A stretch of DNA of 64,000 bases from Stutzerimonas stutzeri (GTDB lineage: Bacteria > Pseudomonadota > Gammaproteobacteria > Pseudomonadales > Pseudomonadaceae): positions 2,604,001-2,668,000 of the forward strand of contig NC_015740.1 in assembly GCF_000219605.1 (NCBI RefSeq), read 5' to 3'. Under the pieces are notes generated by a model. It saw only the letters and a list, made by a program, of their open reading frames with translations. It did not search any database and was not told the DNA's origin. A program made the translations under genes and the position numbers. Each line of letters opens with the position of its first letter. Position 1 is the first letter of the stretch. Shown in pieces: positions 58,095 through 64,000 of this stretch.

Positions 58095-58850
58095 ATGCTG
58101 CCCCATCCGACCCTGGACAAGCTCCAGACCCTGCGCCTGACCGGCATGCTCAAGGCACTCGCCGAGCAACTGAAAACCCCCGACATCAACAGCCTGAGCT
58201 TCGAGGAACGCCTCGGCCTGTTGGTCGACCGCGAACTGACCGAACGCGACGACAAGCGCCTCAGCAGCCGCCTGCGCCAGGCCCGGCTCAAGCACAACGC
58301 CTGCCTCGAAGACATCGACTACCGCAGCCCGCGCGGGCTGGATAAGGCGCTGATCCTGCAACTGAGCGGCGGCCAGTGGCTACGCGACGGCCTCAACCTG
58401 ATCATCGGCGGCCCCACCGGCGTGGGTAAAACCTGGCTGGCCTGCGCCCTGGCCCACCAGGCCTGCCGAGAGGGTTACAGCGTGCGTTACCTGCGCTTGC
58501 CACGCCTGCTGGAAGAGTTGGGCCTAGCCCACGGCGACGGGCGCTTCGCCAAGCTGATGAGCGGCTATGCCAAGACCGACCTGCTGATCCTTGATGACTG
58601 GGGTCTGGCCCCGTTCACCGTTGAACAGCGCCGTGACATGCTGGAGCTACTGGACGACCGCTACGGCCAGCGCTCGACCCTCGTGACCAGCCAAATGCCC
58701 GTGGACAACTGGCACGAACTGATCGGCGATCCGACCCTGGCCGATGCCATCCTCGACCGCCTGGTGCACAACGCTTATCGGATCAACCTCAAGGGCGAAT
58801 CGATGCGCAAACAGACGAAGAAATTGACGACACCGGGCACCTCAGACTAA
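58095..58850 (+). CDS. istB: IS21-family helper ATPase IstB (copy 2)
   Basis: A 251-residue protein, identical to the copy at 30819-31574. Start at ATG 58095, 17 bp after the istA stop. Confidence 0.95.
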   Translation: MLPHPTLDKLQTLRLTGMLKALAEQLKTPDINSLSFEERLGLLVDRELTERDDKRLSSRLRQARLKHNACLEDIDYRSPRGLDKALILQLSGGQWLRDGLNLIIGGPTGVGKTWLACALAHQACREGYSVRYLRLPRLLEELGLAHGDGRFAKLMSGYAKTDLLILDDWGLAPFTVEQRRDMLELLDDRYGQRSTLVTSQMPVDNWHELIGDPTLADAILDRLVHNAYRINLKGESMRKQTKKLTTPGTSD

Positions 58851-58978
58851 CAATGCAACCCCTGCGTCGCTGCGCTCCGACTGCCCGGCCGGATGGCCGT
58901 GGAACAGGTGGCCAGATGGCCGTGGAATGCCTGGCCAGATGAGCGTGGACTGGGTGGCCGGATGGTGTGGAATCCGCA

Positions 58979-59710
58979 GATACCGCTGCCGCGCGTCATC
59001 ATCGAACGGGCATCCGGGTCGGTCAGCGAAACCTGTTTGTCAGGGGAATCGTTGAGCTGAGTTTCGATCCCCTCAAGCTCTTTCATCTGCGATTTAAGCT
59101 TGGCGATTTTATCTTCCAGGCTGGCAATGTCTGGCGCGGAGGCGCTAGGAATCTGTCGATCAGCCGCATCGAGCGCAGCCAAATAACGGCTGATGCTCGC
59201 CTCGATTTCTTCCATGCGCCGCTTCAGTTTGGCGCTGGTGAAATTGCGGTCACGGTTGTTCACTGCCTTGAATTTGCTGCCGTCGATGGCAACCAGGTTT
59301 TCGTCAAACAACCCCAACTGCTGGCAGAGCAAAACGAACTGGCGGCAGACGCCGCGAATGGCCTTGCTGTTGTCTTTTCGGAAGTTGGCGATGGTCTTGA
59401 AATCGGGCGTCAAGCGCCCGGTCAGCCACATCAGTTCAACGTTGCGCTGAGCTTCTCGCTCAAGACGGCGACTCGATTGGATGCGGTTCAGGTAGCCGTA
59501 GATATAGATCTTTAGCAGGACAGCGGGATGGTAAGCAGGTCTGCCGGTTTCGGCTGGAATGACGCCATCAAAACCTAGCTTGGCCAAGTCGAGTTCATCG
59601 ACGAAAACGTCAACCACCCGAACCGGATTGGTATCGCTGACGTAGTCGTCGAGGCTTTCGGGAAGTAAGGTGCTTTGACCTCGGTGTTCACCCTGGATAA
59701 ACCGTTTCAT
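58979..59710 (-). pseudogene. IS1182-family transposase, N-terminal part
   Basis: Starts MKRFIQGEHRGQSTLLPESLDDYV, the usual start (a Met two codons earlier is possible). It reads through TGRPAYHPAVLLKIYIYGYL and the helical linker to RSMMTRGSGI, where the IS21 copy interrupts it. Confidence 0.9.
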
Positions 59711-59844
59711 GGGCATCCCTTGCGATGAGACTCTTGGAAATTATAGCAAGGGTTTACCGGGGGCGTTTTTACACACTCTGGGCCGGTTAGCGCCCCTTGC
59801 CCTGGCTAACCATCCTTGTCTTCCCGTACGCGGAGGACAACCCC

Positions 59845-60463
59845 ATGAACACAATTACTACCTACAGCCATCAGCCTTGGAACAAAGGAAAATTGGTCGG
59901 GCAGAAAGCCCCGCCCCGCCTTAGAGATATCTGGGCGATCCGGGTGCGGCTGCAAATCGCCGACAAGACCCGAGATCTAGCGCTCTTCGACTTAGCCATC
60001 GACAGTAAGCTGCGAGCCTGTGACTTAACCAGGCTCCGTGTTCGTGATGTTGCCCATGGTAAGCACGTTGCATCGCGAGCCATCGTGATGCAAAAGAAAA
60101 CCCAGAGACCAGTTCAGTTTGAGATCACAGAGCAAACAAGGACGGCTCTCGAAACTTGGATCCACCGGGCACTGCTCCGCAGCGAGGACTACCTGTTCCC
60201 GAGCCGGCTGCACGCCTCTGAACACCTATCCACTCGACAATACGCTCGTATCGTTGAAGCCTGGGTGAAGGTCATTGGTCTTGATCCTGCCATGTATGGC
60301 ACTCACACAATGAGACGTACCAAGGCTTCCCTGATCTATCGCAGGAGGAAACTTGAGAGCTGTTCAACTGCTGCTCGGTCATACGAATCTGGAAAGCACT
60401 GTCCGATATCCCGGGATCGAGATAGACGACGCCTTGGAGATGGCGGAGCAGACCGAAGTTTGA
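59845..60463 (+). pseudogene. Tyrosine recombinase (orphan, VLI-like), frameshifted
   Basis: Starts MNTITTYSHQPWNKGKLVGQKAP. About 200 codons are usual for this short integrase group, which lacks an arm-binding domain. The core Arg (DSKLRACDLTRLRV) and HTMRRTKASLIYRR are intact. One base is then missing near 60350: after RR the frame gives KLESCS..., while the next frame gives LRAVQLLLGHTNLESTVRYPGIEIDDAL, with the His and catalytic Tyr, to TGA 60461-60463. So the active enzyme is lost unless the shift is a sequencing error. Confidence 0.82.
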
Positions 60464-60818
60464 CTGTGCGAGGCATAGCGACGGCCTCGGCCAAGCCGTC
60501 GCTAACCGGCCAAAAGGGGCCGGCTTTACTGAATAGATCAGACGACCCTTGAGGCTTGAGGGAATCGATGAAACTAAGGGCGATTCACATGACAATTACG
60601 CTACATCAGGCTTTTGACTCATCCGATACGCCCTCCTCCGGAGTCGCTACCAATTCCTATTAGTTGGACGTTTCGGATGAAGTCGTTGACGGCTGGGTGA
60701 TGGTCTTGCGAGACGATCTCAATAGGAGGCATTTCAAGGCGCTCACTGAATCGCTCATGGGCGCTACTCTTGAATCCAGCATTGGCTACCTACCGCATGA
60801 GCCGGTAGCCAGATACCG
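60464..60818. other. Gene-poor junction past the ICE remnant
   Basis: Holds two hairpins right after the recombinase: GCGACGGC/GCCGTCGC (60478-60502) and ACCGGCC...GGCCGG followed by TTT (60505-60527). The second looks like a terminator. A short open frame on the plus strand (60664 onward) matches nothing and overlaps the next gene. No tRNA-Gly or second att core is present. Confidence 0.5.
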
Positions 60819-61838
60819 TCAGAAGCCCTCCAGAACGATCTTGCCCTTTGCCTTGCCGCTCTCCAGCAAGGCATGGGCGCGACGTAGGTTTTCGGCGCTG
60901 ATACGCCCGTAGTTTTCGCCAACGGTGGTGCGCAACACACCCGCATCGATCTGGCGGGCCACTTCATTGAGGATGTTGTGCTGCTCCTGCATGTCCTCGG
61001 TCTCGTACAGCGAGCGCGTGTACATCAGCTCCCAGTGCAGCGACAGGCTCTTGCGTTTGAGCGGTACGACGTCCAGCGTGGCCGGGTCATCGATCAGGCC
61101 CAACCTGCCCTGTGGCTTCAGTGACTCGATGATCTGCTCGTAATGCCGATCGGTCTGCGTCAGGCTTGCGACGTAGCTGACCTGCGGAAGGCCGATGCGC
61201 TTGAGCTCTTCGCTCAGTGGCTTGGTGTGATCGATCACGTAATGGGCGCCGAGTTCGGTGACCCAGGCCTGGGTTTCAGGGCGCGAAGCCGTACCAATGA
61301 CGGTCAGGCCGGTCAACTGACGCGCCAGCTGAGTCATGATTGAACCCACCCCGCCTGCAGCGCCAATGATCAGCAGCGTTTCGCCACGGTCGGTGGTGTC
61401 GCGCGCTACGCCGAGGCGATCAAATAGCAATTCCCAAGCGGTCAGAGACGTCAGGGGAAGCGCCGCGGCCTGGGCGAACTCCAGCGACTGTGGCATCGAT
61501 CCGACAATGCGCTCGTCTACCAGCTGCAACTCACTGTTGCTGCCCGGGCGGATCAGCGACCCGGCGTACCACACCTTGTCACCGGGCTTGAACAGCGTTA
61601 CGTCGGAACCGACCGACTTGACCACGCCGGCAGCGTCCCAACCGAGGATGCGCGGCTGTGTTTCGTCTGTATGCGGCACGTAGCCCTGGCGGACTTTGGT
61701 ATCGACCGGGTTGACCGATACGGCCTTGACTTCTACCAGCAGGTCGCGCGGCCCCGGCACTGGCTCGGGTAGATCGATCTCCACGAGGGCGTCAGGGTTC
61801 TCAACAGGCAGACATTTGAAGTGTGCAATGGCTTTCAT
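60819..61838 (-). CDS. Zinc-free MDR-family quinone/enone oxidoreductase (QOR-like)
   Basis: A 339-residue protein with a GroES-like N-terminal half (PVDTKVRQGYVP, ILGWDAAGVVKSVGSDV) and a Rossmann half with LLIIGAAGGVGSIMTQLARQL near residue 153, which binds NADPH. No structural or catalytic zinc cysteines. It reduces quinones or activated alkenes. The cluster with a second MDR gene, an ABM-fold protein and an OYE suggests a shared response to electrophiles. Confidence 0.88.
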   Translation of the reverse strand: MKAIAHFKCLPVENPDALVEIDLPEPVPGPRDLLVEVKAVSVNPVDTKVRQGYVPHTDETQPRILGWDAAGVVKSVGSDVTLFKPGDKVWYAGSLIRPGSNSELQLVDERIVGSMPQSLEFAQAAALPLTSLTAWELLFDRLGVARDTTDRGETLLIIGAAGGVGSIMTQLARQLTGLTVIGTASRPETQAWVTELGAHYVIDHTKPLSEELKRIGLPQVSYVASLTQTDRHYEQIIESLKPQGRLGLIDDPATLDVVPLKRKSLSLHWELMYTRSLYETEDMQEQHNILNEVARQIDAGVLRTTVGENYGRISAENLRRAHALLESGKAKGKIVLEGF

Positions 61839-61848
61839 TCGGAGCTCC

Positions 61849-62142
61849 TCAGGAGACGCGGTACATTTTCATGACGGAGAATTTTTCGGCGGCGCGTTCG
61901 ATGACGGGCAGCGCTGCCTGGAAATGCGGGGTGGCCTCGTGCGCAGTCAGCGCCGCTTCGTCTCGCCACTGCTCAACCATATGGAAGGTGCGAGGCTGTT
62001 CTGCATCTTTATGAAAGTCGTATTGGATGCAGTCTGCTTCGGCGCGACTTGCGCCTTGCAGATCCTGCAGCGTCTGCTGGAGCTCATCTTCGGAGCCGGC
62101 CTTGGCGACCAATGTGGCAACCAGTGTGAGTGGGGTGGTCAT
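61849..62142 (-). CDS. Antibiotic biosynthesis monooxygenase (ABM)-fold protein, YgiN-like
   Basis: A 97-residue ferredoxin-like alpha-beta protein: LVATLVAKAGSEDELQQTLQDLQ..., then EADCIQYDFHKDAEQPRTFHMVEQW, FQAALPVIERAAEKF. The His/Trp/Phe pattern matches the putative quinol monooxygenase group. Start at ATG 62142 with GGAGGT ahead of it. It is 10 bp upstream of the QOR-like gene, so one operon. Confidence 0.9.
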   Translation of the reverse strand: MTTPLTLVATLVAKAGSEDELQQTLQDLQGASRAEADCIQYDFHKDAEQPRTFHMVEQWRDEAALTAHEATPHFQAALPVIERAAEKFSVMKMYRVS

Positions 62143-62240
62143 CGAACCTCCTGTCTGTGCATGTGTGAGAGACGCATCGAGCTGGCATGGGCTTATCGAC
62201 AGTGACCCTACCGGCCATGCCGCGAAGACCTGCACGTGGT

Positions 62241-63230
62241 TTAAAGCGTTACAACAATCTTGCCCACCTGGGCATTCGATTCCATGTACCGGTGAGCCTC
62301 GGCCATCTCGTCGAAGCTGAATGTACGGTCGATTACCGGCTGCAGCTGCCCAGAGGCGAGCCCTTCGTTGATGAAGTGCTTGGCCCGTTCGAGTTTTTCT
62401 CGATCCTGGGTGATCTCGAACAGCTGATAACCACGCAGCGTCAGATGCTTGCCGAGCAGGTCCATGACCGACACAGGGATATCCCGAGTGTCCAAAGCGC
62501 CGTACTGGAAGAAGATGCCGTGGTTCGCCAGTGCCTTGAGCACCAAGGCCACTTCGGGCCCGCCAACGGGATCGAAGGCCATGCGAGCGCCTTTGCCATG
62601 AGTCATCGTCATGACCTCGGCCACCATGTCCTGCTCCTGCGTCGCAATGACTGCCGCCGCCCCGGCCTGAAGTAAGGCCTCGCGCTTGTCGCTGGTGCGG
62701 GTCAGCGCGACAGGAACGGCGCCCACCATGTTCGCAATCTGGATAGCGGCAAGCCCCACGCTGCTGGACGCCGCACGGATTAGCACCGTCTCGCCGGCCT
62801 GCAGCCCACCAAGCTCGATCAGTGCGCCATAGGCAGTGACAAACTTCATCCAGGTCGCCGCTGCTTCCGTGAAAGAAAGCGCTTCCGGGTGTTTGACCAC
62901 CGCGTGAGCCGGCGCGTTGACCAATTCACCGTACAAGCCGTATTCGTCAAAGGAGAACGCGGGCACTACGCTGACCGCATCGCCAACAGCGAAGCCGACC
63001 ACACCGGGACCCACTGCAGATACGGTCCCAGCCGCTTCATAGCCCAGCATGGCGGGAAACGTCGGTTCGATGACGTACTGGCCTGTGCGGTACATCACTT
63101 CAGCCCGGTTGATGCCGAGCGCCCTGACGTTGATTTGAACCTCGTTCGCGCCGGGAGCCGGCACGTCGATCTCGTCGATCTGGAGAACCTCCGGTCCACC
63201 GGTGCGATGAAAGCGTATGACGCGAGACAT
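62241..63230 (-). CDS. MDR-family zinc-type dehydrogenase/quinone reductase
   Basis: A 329-residue medium-chain reductase: GroES-like half (INRAEVMYRTGQYVIEPTFPAMLGYEAAGTV) and Rossmann half (VLIRAASSSVGLAAIQIANMVGAVPVALTRTSDKR). The usual GAAGGVG glycine loop is RAASSSVG, a variant of this subgroup. Ends KIVVTL. Role: NADPH-dependent reduction of quinones or enones. Confidence 0.88.
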   Translation of the reverse strand: MSRVIRFHRTGGPEVLQIDEIDVPAPGANEVQINVRALGINRAEVMYRTGQYVIEPTFPAMLGYEAAGTVSAVGPGVVGFAVGDAVSVVPAFSFDEYGLYGELVNAPAHAVVKHPEALSFTEAAATWMKFVTAYGALIELGGLQAGETVLIRAASSSVGLAAIQIANMVGAVPVALTRTSDKREALLQAGAAAVIATQEQDMVAEVMTMTHGKGARMAFDPVGGPEVALVLKALANHGIFFQYGALDTRDIPVSVMDLLGKHLTLRGYQLFEITQDREKLERAKHFINEGLASGQLQPVIDRTFSFDEMAEAHRYMESNAQVGKIVVTL

Positions 63231-63356
63231 AGCGTAATCCTCAGCTATCTATCGGAAGGGCCGAGCCATGAGCGGCCCAGCCAGGTAGCCACCAGCGCAC
63301 ATCGGCGCTGAGGCAGCGGGCGATTAGGCCATGACGGCCGTCTTCGCCCCGACGGA

Positions 63357-64000
63357 TCACTTGTAGCGTTCAAGCCAGTGGGCATAGGGAGCCGGCAAGG
63401 TCCAGGACGCACGCTCTACGCCCAGCTCTTGGGCGGCAAGATAGGACCAATTTGGATTGGCCAGATGTGCTCGCCCAATCATCGCCAAGTCCAGCTGACC
63501 GCTCTTGACCGCTTCTTCGGCAACGCTTGGCGTGCCGAAGCCCCATGCCGAAGCCACTGGTATCCCCGCCTCACGCTTCACGCGCTGGGCAACTTCGCCC
63601 ATGAAGCCAGGCGCCCAGGGAATGTTGGTTTCAGCGATGGTGAAACCAATGCTGACGCTCAGCAGATCCAGGCCACCATCTTTGAAGCGACGTGTCAGTT
63701 CGATAGCCTCGGTCAGCGTCTGTTCGTCCCGGCCGTCGTATTCGATAACCCCTAGACGAGCGGTTAGCGGCAGGTGCTCCGGCCAAACCTCACGAACAGC
63801 CGCCAGCGTTTCAAGCAGGAAGCGGCTACGGTTGTCGAAACTGCCGCCGTAGGCGTCATCGCGATGGTTGGAGTGTTCGGAAAGGAACGACTGGGCCAGA
63901 TAACCATGGGCGAAATGCAGCTCCAGCCACTCGAAGCCAGCGTCACGCGCACGGCGAGCGGCTGCGACGAAATCCTCACGCACACGGGCAATGTCTTCCA
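63357..64000 (-). CDS. Old Yellow Enzyme-family NADH:flavin oxidoreductase (XenA/YqjM-like), 5' end outside window
   Basis: About 214 C-terminal residues of a TIM-barrel flavoenzyme: FEWLELHFAHGYLAQSFLSEHSNHRDDAYGGSFDNRSRF is the conserved barrel segment. IGRAHLANPNWSYLAA near the end binds FMN. The C-terminus PAPYAHWLERYK ends with the Trp that closes the active site in XenA-type enzymes. It reduces alpha,beta-unsaturated carbonyls and nitro compounds. The N-terminal half lies beyond 64000. Confidence 0.92.
   Translation of the reverse strand, partial: EDIARVREDFVAAARRARDAGFEWLELHFAHGYLAQSFLSEHSNHRDDAYGGSFDNRSRFLLETLAAVREVWPEHLPLTARLGVIEYDGRDEQTLTEAIELTRRFKDGGLDLLSVSIGFTIAETNIPWAPGFMGEVAQRVKREAGIPVASAWGFGTPSVAEEAVKSGQLDLAMIGRAHLANPNWSYLAAQELGVERASWTLPAPYAHWLERYK

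Larger units (their letters stand above)
56359..58978 (+). mobile_element. IS21-family element, copy 2 (2,620 bp), inside IS1182
   Basis: Same ends (TGCGGATTCCAC) and same length as 30691-33310, with inverted orientation. The 8-bp target duplication is GATACCGC (56351-56358 and 58979-58986). Terminal arrays of 24-bp units at both ends. Confidence 0.96.
55492..59784 (-). mobile_element. IS1182-family element, split by an IS21 copy
   Basis: Ends GGCCCAGAGTGTGTAAAAA in inverted orientation at 55492 and 59784. Without the 2,620-bp insert and its 8-bp duplication the element is 1,665 bp, normal for this group. No clear target duplication. Confidence 0.88.
48148..60463. mobile_element. Remnant of an ICEclc-type element with Qat defence cargo and nested ISs
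   Basis: Starts at the tRNA-Gly att core. It has the clc-type right-end gene order alpA-parA-shi-like-parB, then a truncated parB against an IS21-family element, a partial qat operon, a nested IS1182/IS21 pair and a recombinase pseudogene. Conjugation genes, integrase and tRNA-Gly are not in the window. Either they were deleted or the element continues beyond 64 kb, with the oxidoreductase genes as cargo. The right border is therefore uncertain. Confidence 0.65.

Noticed and set aside
60664..60912. Plus-strand frame before the QOR-like gene
   Set aside because: Weak TTG start, overlaps the end of a conserved gene on the other strand, no family match. Could be a remnant but is not supported.

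Overview
The window is a high-GC chromosomal segment from a Pseudomonas-type gammaproteobacterium. A member of the P. stutzeri group (Stutzerimonas) fits best, which is an inference. The basis is the O-antigen end next to ihfB, the earP-efp pair, the class II DAHP synthase, the 4.5S RNA form and a clc-type ICE att sequence. Core genes are dense and GC-rich. Two accessory blocks stand out by lower GC, insertion sequences and broken genes.

Layout. (1) 1-5.2 kb, on the minus strand: the end of a surface-polysaccharide locus, with an O-unit flippase cut by the window edge, a decayed beta-CASP metallo-hydrolase and two tandem Wzz paralogues. (2) 5.3-16.1 kb, core: ihfB, a DEAD-box helicase, a chemoreceptor, a spermidine-synthase-like protein, class II DAHP synthase, an SLC13 carrier, EF-P and its arginine rhamnosyltransferase EarP. 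(3) 16.14-33.92 kb: an integrative element inserted in the 4.5S RNA gene (ffs). It is bounded by a 112-bp direct repeat of ffs. It carries a serine recombinase, a two-gene McrBC-like restriction system with a long coiled coil, a DUF2971 protein, phage-like antirepressors and regulators, and a tyrosine integrase beside the right att. That integrase is split by an IS21-family element. (4) 34.2-48.1 kb, core: a renalase-like oxidase, a MotA/MotB-like pair, a ZIP transporter, a MacAB-like exporter, then a sulfide/persulfide-handling cluster (blh-sqr fusion-sulP-rhodanese facing DUF2892-yeeE/yedE x2-bigR) and an odd CsoR-family regulator. (5) 48.15-60.5 kb: wreckage of an ICEclc-type element. It starts at the 18-bp tRNA-Gly att core and carries LysR, alpA, parA, shi-like and truncated parB genes. 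A different IS21 element follows, then the tail of a Qat defence operon (3' part of qatC, intact qatD), an IS1182 element split by a second copy of the first IS21 element, and a frameshifted recombinase. (6) 60.8-64 kb, on the minus strand: two MDR-family oxidoreductases, a small monooxygenase-fold protein and the end of an Old Yellow Enzyme.

How it fits together. Regions 3 and 5 are separate acquisitions at two small-RNA targets, ffs and tRNA-Gly. Each carries phage defence, and each has been immobilised by IS activity. The two 2,620-bp IS21 copies are inverted with respect to each other, about 23 kb apart, and could invert the core segment between them. The most interesting cargo is the AT-rich McrB-like/McrC-like pair at 18.7-23.2 kb. 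It sits between a serine recombinase gene and a diverged copy of that gene's 3' end, inside an ffs-targeted element.
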